64,000 nucleotides of DNA from JALZCH01 sp036387315. Its GTDB lineage: Bacteria > Acidobacteriota > Blastocatellia > Pyrinomonadales > Pyrinomonadaceae. The notes beneath the pieces were generated by a model. It searched no databases and was not told the origin of the DNA. It saw only the letters and a list, made by a program, of their open reading frames with translations. Shown one piece after another: positions 6,823 to 15,307 of this stretch (the first letter of the stretch is position 1; every line of letters begins with the position of its first letter). The DNA lies in the NCBI GenBank assembly GCA_036387315.1, contig DASVTY010000058.1, positions 1 to 64,000 of the forward strand. Direction: 5' to 3'. The position numbers and the translations under genes were made by a program.

Positions 6823-8310
6823 ATGACACCCTCGGCGGAACAACAAATATGGAGCAATGTCTTGCAATCGGTCGAGCGAAGAATCAACCGACACATTTTC
6901 GACACTTGGTTTCGCCCGATACAGTTTGAGGGCTGCGACCACGCGCAAGGCGTAGTACGGCTGCACGCGCCGAGTAAAGTCAGTAAAGACTGGATTAGCA
7001 GCAATTATTCAGACCTTTTAAATCATTCACTTAAAGAAATGAACCTGGGTAGCTACCGTTTTGATTGGAGCTGGGACGATACCGAAACCGAACGGCTCGC
7101 CGAAGAAAGCTCGCGCGATGATCTGGAAGAAGACGGCGGCGAAACCGGATCAAGATTTGTTCCAAGTCAATTGCCTGCGACAAACGGCAACGGCAAAACA
7201 ACTAATCTTTTTTCAATTCTCGAATCGGTCGAAGCGGAAACCATCAAATCGGCAGCGCCAACGACTTTTGTGGACATTGAGCCTGTCGAGCTATCTTTAA
7301 GCCATAAATACACTTTCGGGACTTTCGTCGTCGGCTCTTGCAACCAGTTTGCCCACGCCGCAAGCTTAGCCATCGCCGAAGCGCCTGGCAAAACCTACAA
7401 TCCTTTATATATATACGGCGGAGTCGGTTTGGGAAAAACTCACCTGATGCACGCCGCCGGTCACGCGATTAAAGAACGCAATCGCCATCTGCGCGTGTCG
7501 TATATTTCGGCGGAAAAGTTTATGAACGAATTAATTAACGCAATTCGTTACGATAAAACTCAAACTTTCCGCGAAAAATATCGCTCAATTGATGTTCTTT
7601 TGATGGACGACATTCAGTTTATGGCGGGAAAAGAGCGCACGCAGGAAGAGTTTTTTCATACATTTAACGCGCTTTATGACAAACAAAAACAAATCGTGAT
7701 TAGTTCGGATTGCCCGCCGCGTGAGATTCCCACACTCGAAGAACGCCTGCACTCGCGTTTTGAATGGGGCTTGATTGCGGACATCGAGCCGCCGGATTTG
7801 GAAACGAAAGTCGCAATCTTAAGACGTAAAGCCGATTTGGACGGAGTTGATTTGCCGGATGAAGTGGCGCTCTTTGTCGCGTCGAAAGTTAAAAACAACA
7901 TTCGCGAGCTTGAAGGCTCGCTCGTTCGTCTTGTGGCAATTTCATCTTTAAGAGGATTGCCGATTTCCAAACTTCTCGCGCAAGACGCGATTCGCAATAT
8001 TTCCGATAGCTCTAAGCCGGATGGAATTACAATGGACAAGATTGAAAAAACAGTGGCGATGCACTACCGGTTATCAATCGAAGAGTTAAAGTCAAAAAAC
8101 AACTCTCGACAAGTCGCAGTGCCTCGGCAAGTGGCGATGTATCTTTGTAAACGCCTGACCAAACACAGTTTCCCGGAAATCGGGCGCGAGTTTGGCGGCA
8201 AACATCACACAACCGTTATTCATTCTTGCGAAAAGATAGATTCATTAATTCAGGAGGATAAAAATTTCCACAGGGTAGTTTCCGAGCTAATTGATAATCT
8301 TTGCAGTTAG
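6823..8310 (+). CDS. dnaA: Chromosomal replication initiator protein DnaA
   Basis: A 495-residue protein from the ATG at 6823. Domain I covers the first ~85 residues (IWSNVLQSVERRINRHIFDTW), then a variable acidic linker, then the AAA+ domain III with Walker A GGVGLGKTHLMHA and Walker B VLLMDDIQFMAGK, and domain IV with the DnaA-box-binding signature FPEIGREFGGKHHTTVIHS. It binds the boxes on both sides of the gene and melts oriC. It is followed by oriC and dnaN in the same direction. Identity is certain. Confidence 0.98.
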   Translation: MTPSAEQQIWSNVLQSVERRINRHIFDTWFRPIQFEGCDHAQGVVRLHAPSKVSKDWISSNYSDLLNHSLKEMNLGSYRFDWSWDDTETERLAEESSRDDLEEDGGETGSRFVPSQLPATNGNGKTTNLFSILESVEAETIKSAAPTTFVDIEPVELSLSHKYTFGTFVVGSCNQFAHAASLAIAEAPGKTYNPLYIYGGVGLGKTHLMHAAGHAIKERNRHLRVSYISAEKFMNELINAIRYDKTQTFREKYRSIDVLLMDDIQFMAGKERTQEEFFHTFNALYDKQKQIVISSDCPPREIPTLEERLHSRFEWGLIADIEPPDLETKVAILRRKADLDGVDLPDEVALFVASKVKNNIRELEGSLVRLVAISSLRGLPISKLLAQDAIRNISDSSKPDGITMDKIEKTVAMHYRLSIEELKSKNNSRQVAVPRQVAMYLCKRLTKHSFPEIGREFGGKHHTTVIHSCEKIDSLIQEDKNFHRVVSELIDNLCS

Positions 8311-8717
8311 TTAAAGGAAATTACCGGAAAAAGATTTCCACAGGTAAAAGATGTTTAAACCTGTGTTTAGTTAAACTATTTCTGTAATTAAACAATTTTT
8401 TTCCACATTTCCACAGGCTGTCAAAAATTTGCCCTGTGGAAATTGTGGAAAACTCTCTGTGGAAAAAGTTATCCACAGGCGGAGCTGTTTTTTCCACAGC
8501 CTTATCCACAGGGTTTTCCACAGGTCTTTTCGATGTAAAATTACTTTATGCAATTATTTAACAAAAGTTTTCCACATTTCCACAGCCCCTACTACTACTA
8601 CTAAGATAAAAAGAGAAAATATGTATTTAGTTAAAGTAGTAAAAAGGCGTTGCGAGTTAAGATAAAAATTGAACATTTATTAGGCAATAATAAAGGCAAT
8701 AAAAAGGAGTAGAAATA
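8311..8717. other. oriC: DnaA boxes plus DnaA-trio unwinding element
   Basis: The 407-bp dnaA-dnaN spacer holds two perfect boxes TTATCCACA (8469-8477, 8502-8510) and many one-mismatch or A-variant boxes (8334-8342, 8399-8407, 8407-8415, 8435-8443, 8444-8452, 8458-8466, 8490-8498, 8514-8522, 8568-8576, 8576-8584). The last two abut a GC-rich GCCC and then five CTA trinucleotides (8589-8603), followed by AT-rich DNA to dnaN. This is the order of the basal unwinding system described for B. subtilis: DnaA boxes, GC spacer, DnaA-trios, melting zone. Confidence 0.9.
8589..8603 (+). promoter_or_regulatory. DnaA-trio array (5 x CTA)
   Basis: Five uninterrupted CTA units, i.e. 5'-TAG-3' on the other strand, start five bases after a DnaA box. 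In the established model DnaA loads from the box onto these trios on single-stranded DNA and so opens the duplex; the AT-rich run from 8604 would be the first region melted. Confidence 0.8.
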
Positions 8718-9833
8718 ATGGAGTTTGTAATCAGCCAGGAAGCACTCAAAAACGAATTGGGATTTGTTCAGGGAATCGTCGAGCGAAAAAACACGATTCC
8801 GGTATTGGCGAACATTCTGATCGAATCAATCGGTGAAAACACGATTCGCATCACCGGGACGGATTTGGACGTAACGATTCGCTGCGAAGCGGAGGCGGAA
8901 ATTAAAACTAGCGGAGCGATGTGCATTTCCGCCAGAAAGCTTTTCGATATTGTTCGCCTGCTACCGGACGCGCAGGTGAAATTCAAAACAGATGAGAACG
9001 ACTGGGTAAAGGTCGAATGCGGGCGCTACAACAGCCGTCTCGCGGGCGTTGGGCGCGAACAGTTCCCGGAAGTCCCTGCTTTCAAATCAGCGCCGCTACG
9101 CCTGCCCTCAGAGCTTTTCCGCAATTTCATCAAACATACGGCTTTTGCCATCACGCAGGAACAATCGCGTTTCACTTTGTCGGGCGCAAAATTTATGCTC
9201 GGCTCAGACGGGGTGCGGATGGTGACAACCGACGGTCACCGGCTGGCATTTATCGAAAAGAACGATTTAGGAGAAGCCGCGCCGGCGGAAGCGATTGACG
9301 TGCTGATTCCGAAAAAGACTTTGAGCGAATTGACCAAGCTCGCTGAAACCGCAACTGGTGACATCGCGCTCGGCGAAGACTCGAATCACATTTATTTTGA
9401 AGTCGGCTCGCGCCTGCTCGTTTCCAGAAAACTGACCGGGCAGTTTCCTAATTACGAAATGGTGATGCCGAAAAACAACGACAAAACTGCGCGATTCGAC
9501 GCGGCGGAATTTAACAATGCGCTGCGCCGCGTCTCGCTAATGTCCGACGAGCGGACAAAAGCCGTCAAACTGGAATTTAAATCCGGCGTCATTCAAATCG
9601 GCGCGAGCGCGGCTGAAGAAGGCGAAGCAATCGAAGAAATTGCGACGGATTATCAGGGCGAAGATGTTGTAATCGGTTTTAACTCGCAATATCTTCAGGA
9701 ATTCTTTAACGTCGTGCGCGAAGGCGCGGTGGCTTTTGAGTTCAAAGACGGAAACGCGCAGGGACAGCTTGTTCCCGTCGTCGAAGAATCGGCTTACGAT
9801 TACAAATACATTGTTATGCCGATGCGCGTTTAA
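8718..9833 (+). CDS. dnaN: DNA polymerase III beta subunit (sliding clamp)
   Basis: A 371-residue protein with three beta-clamp domains. It starts MEFVISQEALKNELGFVQGIV with RKNTIPVLANIL, contains LSGAKFMLG and VTTDGHRLAFIE in the middle, and ends in the family pattern YKYIVMPMRV. The clamp tethers polymerase III to DNA. AAGGAG lies at a normal distance before ATG 8718. It follows oriC as in most bacteria, but recF and gyrB do not follow; a terminator and an opposite-strand gene come next. Confidence 0.98.
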   Translation: MEFVISQEALKNELGFVQGIVERKNTIPVLANILIESIGENTIRITGTDLDVTIRCEAEAEIKTSGAMCISARKLFDIVRLLPDAQVKFKTDENDWVKVECGRYNSRLAGVGREQFPEVPAFKSAPLRLPSELFRNFIKHTAFAITQEQSRFTLSGAKFMLGSDGVRMVTTDGHRLAFIEKNDLGEAAPAEAIDVLIPKKTLSELTKLAETATGDIALGEDSNHIYFEVGSRLLVSRKLTGQFPNYEMVMPKNNDKTARFDAAEFNNALRRVSLMSDERTKAVKLEFKSGVIQIGASAAEEGEAIEEIATDYQGEDVVIGFNSQYLQEFFNVVREGAVAFEFKDGNAQGQLVPVVEESAYDYKYIVMPMRV

Positions 9834-9850
9834 TGAAATTTGGAAATTTA

Positions 9851-9889
9851 AAAAAAAGGCTGACATTGAACAATATGTCAGCCTTTTTT
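9851..9889 (+). terminator. Intrinsic terminator after dnaN
   Basis: The stem AAAAAAGGCTGACA / TGTCAGCCTTTTTT with an 11-base loop is followed by a T run, about 18 bp after the dnaN stop. The A/T symmetry allows it to work on both strands, so it also serves the minus-strand side. Confidence 0.9.
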
Positions 9890-9935
9890 CTGTGAATTTT
9901 CTGTTAAATTTAGAAGAATGAAAAATTAATTGAAT

Positions 9936-10973
9936 TCAGGATTTGCTTTTCTCGCCGGAGTTTTTTGATGAATTCATTTTTTCGATAATCGCGGCGGCAA
10001 ATTCCGAGGTTTTCGATTCGCCGCCGATGTCTTTAGTGCGGACTTTTCCTTCTCGGAAAACTTCGAACATTGCGTTTTCGATTTTGTCAGCCGCTTTGCG
10101 CTCGCCCATATGCCGGAGCATTAAAATCGAAGATTGCAAAACGGCGGTCGGATTTGCCAAACCTTGACCAGCAATGTCCGGCGCTGAACCGTGAACGGCT
10201 TCAAAAACCGCGCCTAGTTCGCCGATGTTCGCGCCCGGAACGAGTCCGAGACCTCCAACCAAACCGGCGCACAAATCCGACAAAATATCACCGTACAGAT
10301 TTTCCATCACCATAATGTCAAACTGTTCCGGTCGCATTACGAGCTGCATACAGGCATTGTCAACGATTTTGTCATCGGCTTCGATTTCGGGAAAATCTTT
10401 CGCCACTTTATAAAAACATTCGAGAAACAGCCCGTCGGACAATTTCATAATGTTGGCTTTGTGAACGGCTGTCACCTTTTTGCGCTTTTCTTTGCTCGCG
10501 TACTCGAAGGCGTAGCGCGAAATGCGCGTTGAGGCTTTTTCCGTGATGATTTTCAGGCTTTCAACTACGCCCGGTATAATCGTGTGTTCGATTCCGGCGT
10601 ACAGGCTTTCGGTGTTTTCGCGCACAATCACCAGATCGAGTTCGGGATAGCGCGACGGAACATTCGGAAGAGCGCGCACCGGGCGCACATTTGCGTACAA
10701 ATCCAAAGCCTTTCGCAAACCGACGTTTACCGACGTAAAACCTTTGCCAATCGGCGTGGTAATCGGACCTTTGAGCGCGACTTTGTTGCGTTTCACGGAT
10801 TCAAGAAGCGAGTCCGGCAACGTTGAGCCGTATTTTTCCAAAGCGTGCGCTCCCGCAAGCTGCGTTTCCCATTCGACCTCAACGCCTGCCGCTTCGACGA
10901 TTTGCACGGCTGCCGCGACGACTTCCGGTCCGATGCCGTCGCCCGGAATCAATGTAATTGTATGTTTCGCCAT
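9936..10973 (-). CDS. NAD-dependent isocitrate dehydrogenase (IDH3-like, isocitrate/isopropylmalate family)
   Basis: A 345-residue protein. It starts with ITLIPGDGIGPEV, has GPITTPIGKGFTSVNVGLRK (Ser and Asn of the isocitrate-type substrate loop), LYANVRPVRALP, the tyrosine in ENTESLYAGIEH, the lysine in AVHKANIMK, Asp residues in MENLYGDILSD and GSAPDIAGQGLANPTA for cofactor binding. The loop and the size resemble the short NAD-dependent isocitrate dehydrogenase of bacteria and mitochondria better than LeuB. It would make 2-oxoglutarate in the TCA cycle. 3-Isopropylmalate or homoisocitrate activity cannot be excluded without assay. Confidence 0.87.
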   Translation of the reverse strand: MAKHTITLIPGDGIGPEVVAAAVQIVEAAGVEVEWETQLAGAHALEKYGSTLPDSLLESVKRNKVALKGPITTPIGKGFTSVNVGLRKALDLYANVRPVRALPNVPSRYPELDLVIVRENTESLYAGIEHTIIPGVVESLKIITEKASTRISRYAFEYASKEKRKKVTAVHKANIMKLSDGLFLECFYKVAKDFPEIEADDKIVDNACMQLVMRPEQFDIMVMENLYGDILSDLCAGLVGGLGLVPGANIGELGAVFEAVHGSAPDIAGQGLANPTAVLQSSILMLRHMGERKAADKIENAMFEVFREGKVRTKDIGGESKTSEFAAAIIEKMNSSKNSGEKSKS

Positions 10974-11013
10974 TTGTTTTTCCTTTTCACGTTAAAATCT
11001 TCTGTTTTTGATT

Positions 11014-11577
11014 TTAACCTAGAATTTTATCAACTTCGATTTGCAGATTCGGTACGCTTTCGGAACGAACTGTATCGCCCCGTCGAAAAATCCGAATTTG
11101 ACGTAATTGGTTTGTGCAAACTTCTATAAAACCCGCTTCGGCATTTGCAAACCAAATCTCCGGTATTTCCGCTGCCGCGTACCATAAAGCCTTTGGATGA
11201 TCCGTATAATTGTATTTCAATGGAGTAAATTCGATTGTTAAAAGCACGTCCGCAGATTGCTGCAATCTTTTTTCGTAAAAGTCGTAACAGAACTTCAAAA
11301 CCGAAACGTGAGGCAAAAATTCGCTAAAGGAGCTAATACGAAGTGGGCTTTTAACCCGAACAATCGCCTCTTTCTCCAATCTTTTACTTAAAATTTCGGC
11401 GGCTGAACGAAATCTCTTCTCGTCTTCTTGCGTTAAAATCTGCTCGAATATTTCGCCTTCAATCAGTTCGACGTTTCCTTTTTCGGACAAAATGCCAAGC
11501 TCGAACATTTTGTAAAACTCGTCAACCGTAAACCGCAGACGCATGGGTTGTGGATAAGCCGTCATAAATCTCGCCAC
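11014..11577 (-). CDS. Uma2 family (DUF820) PD-(D/E)XK-fold protein
   Basis: A 187-residue protein with the Uma2 pattern: FTVDEFYKMFELGILSE, then NVELIEGEIFEQ with the Glu before the beta core, a central strand ending VLLTIEFTPL, and YAAAEIPEIWFANAEAGFIEV near the C-terminus. The family has a restriction-endonuclease fold but its role is unknown; it is often amplified in cyanobacteria and acidobacteria. Here the usual DVALVIEVSD-type motif is degenerate (DVLLTIEFTP), so activity is doubtful. The start may be ATG 11577 or ATG 11565. It lies 12 bp downstream of the symporter stop. Confidence 0.75.
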   Translation of the reverse strand: MARFMTAYPQPMRLRFTVDEFYKMFELGILSEKGNVELIEGEIFEQILTQEDEKRFRSAAEILSKRLEKEAIVRVKSPLRISSFSEFLPHVSVLKFCYDFYEKRLQQSADVLLTIEFTPLKYNYTDHPKALWYAAAEIPEIWFANAEAGFIEVCTNQLRQIRIFRRGDTVRSESVPNLQIEVDKILG

Positions 11578-11589
11578 CTCGAAAACATC

Positions 11590-13023
11590 TTAATCAACCG
11601 GATTTGCCGTTTTCAATAATTCAAAGCCCTCAGAACGCGCGACAAATGTCGCAGCCGTTAAATCGCCGACGACGTTCAAAGTCGTGCGGCACATATCGAG
11701 AATGCGGTCAACGCCCAATATAATCGCAATCAACGCCGGATTAACACCGATCATCGCCAGAATTCCGATGATAAACGGAATCGAGCCGGAAGGAACTCCG
11801 GCTGTTCCGATGCCGCCCAAAATCGCCAGATAAACAACCGAAAGCTGCTGCGCCATTGTCAATTCGACTCCGGCAAGCTGCGCCAAAAATAAAACTGTGA
11901 CGCCTTCGTATAATGCCGTGCCGTTTTGATTCGCTGTTGCGCCGACTGTCAGAACAAAGCTGTTGATTTGCGGCGGAACGCCCAGGTTTTCTTCGGAAAC
12001 GCGCAAAGCCGTTGGCAAAGTCGCATTTGAAGAACTGGTCGAAAACGCCGTCACAATTACCAGCCAGATTCGGCGGAAAAATTCAATCGGATTAATTCTG
12101 GACAAAAACACCAGCGAGAGCGAATAAACTCCGAAAAAGTGCAACCCTAAACCGAGCAGAACCGTCGTTACAAACCAGCCGAGCGCGCCGAGCAAATCAA
12201 TCCCGAACTTCGCCATATTGTTAAAAATCAAACAAGCGACGGCGTACGGCGCGAATTTCATAATCATGTCAATAATTTTTGATGTGATCTGAAACAGCGA
12301 CGCCATTCCGCGAACAAACGGGGCGGAAACCGGTTCGGGCAGCAAAGTTATCGCAACGCCGACAATCAAAGCGAAAAACATCAAATGCAGCATATTCGGA
12401 TTTTCTCCCGATATTGAAGCAAACAGATTTTTCGGGACAACGGTTTTGACAGCCTGCATTAATGGGGAATCAGTTACGGCTGAAGCATCTTTGGCTTGGG
12501 CTTCGACGCGCTTTCCGGCGTCGGTTTTGTAACGTTCCTGAAGCTGGGCGGAAACTACCGGATCAATTCGCTCGCCCGGTCGAATCGTGTTCGCCAAACC
12601 CAAACCGATAACTACGGAAATTGCCGAAATAATCAGACAATAAGCAAACGATTTCAACCCGACGCGCCCCAATTTGCGAATGTCGCCGATTCCAGCAACT
12701 CCGACGACGAGAGAGGAGAACACGAGCGGAACGACAATCATCAACAGCAAATTCAAAAAAAGCGTTCCGATTGGCTCGGTAATGTTGCGAATCGTCCAAT
12801 CAACGTTGGCAATCGAGGCTTCGCCGCCGGCTTTGCCTATTTGATTGACAATGATTCCGGCGAGGACGCCGACGACCAACCCGATTAAAATTTTCGTGTG
12901 TAGAGCAATTCCGCGCGGTTTGTCTGCTGTTTCGTCATCCAAATCCGTCTCAAGCTCGCGTTCGTAATTTTCGGAATCATCATTACGTGCGTCATCCTGT
13001 CGAACTTTTTGTTCTTCGTTCAT
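11590..13023 (-). CDS. Dicarboxylate/amino acid:cation symporter (DAACS, GltP/DctA type)
   Basis: 477 residues from ATG 13023, preceded by AAAGGC; an ATG 48 bp upstream lacks support. After a charged N-terminal tail come the membrane segments of the glutamate-transporter fold. Visible family motifs are the serine-rich re-entrant loop AFSTSSSNATLPT, the NQNGTALYEG segment, GIGTAGVPSGSIPF and DRILDMCRTTLNVVGD, whose Asp and Arg bind substrate and cation. An inserted hydrophilic loop of about 45 residues rich in K/D follows the fourth helix. It imports C4-dicarboxylates or acidic amino acids with Na+ or H+. Confidence 0.93.
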   Translation of the reverse strand: MNEEQKVRQDDARNDDSENYERELETDLDDETADKPRGIALHTKILIGLVVGVLAGIIVNQIGKAGGEASIANVDWTIRNITEPIGTLFLNLLLMIVVPLVFSSLVVGVAGIGDIRKLGRVGLKSFAYCLIISAISVVIGLGLANTIRPGERIDPVVSAQLQERYKTDAGKRVEAQAKDASAVTDSPLMQAVKTVVPKNLFASISGENPNMLHLMFFALIVGVAITLLPEPVSAPFVRGMASLFQITSKIIDMIMKFAPYAVACLIFNNMAKFGIDLLGALGWFVTTVLLGLGLHFFGVYSLSLVFLSRINPIEFFRRIWLVIVTAFSTSSSNATLPTALRVSEENLGVPPQINSFVLTVGATANQNGTALYEGVTVLFLAQLAGVELTMAQQLSVVYLAILGGIGTAGVPSGSIPFIIGILAMIGVNPALIAIILGVDRILDMCRTTLNVVGDLTAATFVARSEGFELLKTANPVD

Positions 13024-13136
13024 CTTTTGCCTTTCGTTCTGGGGAAAATAACTGCTCGCGGCATCATACAAACGCTGCTGAAATATTTCAATCAGTATTT
13101 TTATTAAAAAGTTGGCGAGAGGAAGTTAAATGAAAA

Positions 13137-14420
13137 TCAATCAGCCGCGTTGACGCGATTTCTTTGGAAGGATTCGAGCGCTTTTTCGAGGGCGGCGTCG
13201 CGCCCCGCGCGAACGTCGTTGCGCGTTAAGTTGAGCGTTTCGTCCGGCGCAATGCCGACGCCTTCGAGCCGGTCGCCGTTGGCGAGACGAAAATCAAGCT
13301 CGCTGATTTCGAGCTTGCCGCCGTCGGGCAAAGTGTGCTGACGCCGAACGGCGAGAACGCAGCCGCAAGTCTGCGCGCCGATTACGCGCGCTCTGGAGAC
13401 GTTTTTGAGCGCGGCGACAAAAATTTCGGCGGCGCTGGCGGTTGCCGTTCCGGTCAAAATTACCAGCGGAGTTTTCGTAACTTTTTCGGAATTGACGATA
13501 AAAATCGGCGATTGGCGCGTTTCAGCTTCCTGCGCTACGCGACCCGCCCGGTCGTAAAAATTGCCAATTGTAGTTTTTTCCGGCAGAAAAACCGAAGCCA
13601 AATCAACGCTCGCTTCGGTCACACCGCCGCGATTGGCGCGTAAATCCAGGATGATTCCCCGCAAATTGTCCCGATGCTGGCGCAACGCGCCTAAAACCCG
13701 GCTGACTGTTTCGAGCGTGAAAACATCGAATCCGATGATCAAAATTCCGTTTTCTTTTTTAATGCGAACGTCGGATTTTACCGTGCGCCACTCGCGCAGG
13801 AGATTGGCGCAGCGTTCCTTGGCGCGTTCCCGCTGCCAGCAAATTCGGACGCTTGAGCCGACCTCGCCTTCAAAAAGCTTGGCGGCGGTTTGCAGACGAT
13901 TGATTGCGGGTGTCGAAGCACCGCTTGTTTCCGTCAAACGTTTGTCAAAAAAATCGGTTGCCGCAATGCCGTCAACGCTCTTAAGCAAATCGCCCGGACG
14001 AACTCCCGTTTTTTCCGCCGCCGTATTTTTTTCAACTCTAGTGATGATTAATTGATTTTCGACTTCGCGGACGGCGACGTTAATACTGACCACGCGCGGC
14101 GCAATCCAGTTTGCGTCTTCGCCGGGAGCGAAAACTCTGGTGTGAGAATCCTTTAAACTCCCAAGCATTTCACGCAAAACCCGGTAAAGCTCGGTCGAAT
14201 TTTGCGCCGCCGCGCTTTTCTCTCGAAAATCATCGCGCTGCGCCGCCCAATCAATTCCCCGCAGCTTCACATCGTAATAACGTTCTCGAACCGTCTCCCA
14301 AACTTCGTCGAAAACCGCCAGATTTTTTTCCGGCGAAACACCGTTTCGGGGCTGCGCCGGAACCGGCGAAAAAGCGAAAACAAAATGAATGATTAATGCA
14401 AAAGAGACAAAACGGCGCAT
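13137..14420 (-). CDS. S41 family (C-terminal processing) peptidase, secreted
   Basis: A 427-residue protein with a signal peptide (ALIIHFVFAFSPVPAQ), an N-terminal helical domain, a PDZ-like domain (TAAEKTGVRPGDLLKSVDGI) and the S41 catalytic core (GIILDLRANRGG, LVILTGTATASAAEIFVAAL). The nucleophile is Ser329 in ATASAAE. The Lys normally found about 20 residues later in GxKTxG is replaced by Gln350 (GAQTCG), so this is not a canonical Ser-Lys protease. It is the last gene of the HD / TonB-like / S41 operon, 5 bp after the TonB-like gene. Confidence 0.85.
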   Translation of the reverse strand: MRRFVSFALIIHFVFAFSPVPAQPRNGVSPEKNLAVFDEVWETVRERYYDVKLRGIDWAAQRDDFREKSAAAQNSTELYRVLREMLGSLKDSHTRVFAPGEDANWIAPRVVSINVAVREVENQLIITRVEKNTAAEKTGVRPGDLLKSVDGIAATDFFDKRLTETSGASTPAINRLQTAAKLFEGEVGSSVRICWQRERAKERCANLLREWRTVKSDVRIKKENGILIIGFDVFTLETVSRVLGALRQHRDNLRGIILDLRANRGGVTEASVDLASVFLPEKTTIGNFYDRAGRVAQEAETRQSPIFIVNSEKVTKTPLVILTGTATASAAEIFVAALKNVSRARVIGAQTCGCVLAVRRQHTLPDGGKLEISELDFRLANGDRLEGVGIAPDETLNLTRNDVRAGRDAALEKALESFQRNRVNAAD

Positions 14421-14425
14421 AAAAA

Positions 14426-15307
14426 TTAATCCTTCTTTTCGCGGGGGCGGCGAAAATTGTAACGCAGCACAAACCGAACGGGAATTGCGCTGCCGTTTCG
14501 CAAAGCCGGACGAAATTGCATCTTCTTAATTATTTTGATCGTTTCTTCGTCTAATCCGAAACCAGCCCACCGAACGATTTCTACGTTTTCAACCCCGCCT
14601 GCGGCGTTTAAGTCAACGGCAGCTTCAACGGCAGCCTCGATTTCAAAACGCGCTGCCGCGTCCGTGTAAGCCGGTTTCAAACTCTTATACGGCAAAGGCG
14701 TCCGAATGTTTTCATTTTCTGCAGTTTCACCGAAAATTTCTAAAAAATTGGAGATTTTTGGCGGCGCGGCGCGTTCTTCGCGCTCGCGCGCGGCTGCGAT
14801 TTGCAATTGAGCGAGAAAACGTCCGGCGATTTTGTCAGCTTCGCGGAGAAGATGTTTTTCCGCATCTTCCAATTTATCGGCTTCCTGAGCGGGATTTTCC
14901 CAGGCGATGAGTCGTCCGGTGCGCGTGCTGACGAGAAAAATACTGGCGTAAGATTCAAAATAAACGTCTTTTTTGAAAGACGAACGCCGAACCGTGTCGG
15001 ATTTGACGACGAAAAAGAACTCGCAATCAATCGCCGCCCCTAAATTTTTCGCTTCTTCGAGCGAGAGATTGAACGGAGCTTTGTAGTTCAAGCCGCGCAT
15101 TGCGGAAAGGCTCAAATCTTCGTCAATCAGTCGAACGGAATTTTGCTTTGCCGCTTCGGCGCGAAACCGTTCGTGAAACTTCCGCCCGGTTTCTCCAACA
15201 GACAAAACTGCGATTTCAAAAGTTTGCCCGGAAGCGACGGGGGCGAGAAAAAGCGCGCTGAAAATCACAGCCGCGACGGTTAAAATTTTGCCGCCGAAAT
15301 CCATCAT
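14426..15307 (-). CDS. Secreted protein with TonB C-terminal domain
   Basis: A 293-residue protein with a signal peptide or anchor (ILTVAAVIFSALFLAPVASGQ) and no proline-rich spacer typical of true TonB. Residues ~30-180 look like a domain that handles a named stress or signal protein (DCEFFFVVKSDTVRR, FLVSTRTGRLIAWENP). The last ~80 residues match the TonB C-terminal fold: AAVDLNAAGGVENVEIVRW, DEETIKIIKKMQFRPALRNG, VRFVLRYNF. It may contact TonB-dependent receptors, which this genome has in number, but energy coupling is unproven. The start overlaps the end of the HD gene by 4 bp. Confidence 0.78.
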   Translation of the reverse strand: MMDFGGKILTVAAVIFSALFLAPVASGQTFEIAVLSVGETGRKFHERFRAEAAKQNSVRLIDEDLSLSAMRGLNYKAPFNLSLEEAKNLGAAIDCEFFFVVKSDTVRRSSFKKDVYFESYASIFLVSTRTGRLIAWENPAQEADKLEDAEKHLLREADKIAGRFLAQLQIAAAREREERAAPPKISNFLEIFGETAENENIRTPLPYKSLKPAYTDAAARFEIEAAVEAAVDLNAAGGVENVEIVRWAGFGLDEETIKIIKKMQFRPALRNGSAIPVRFVLRYNFRRPREKKD

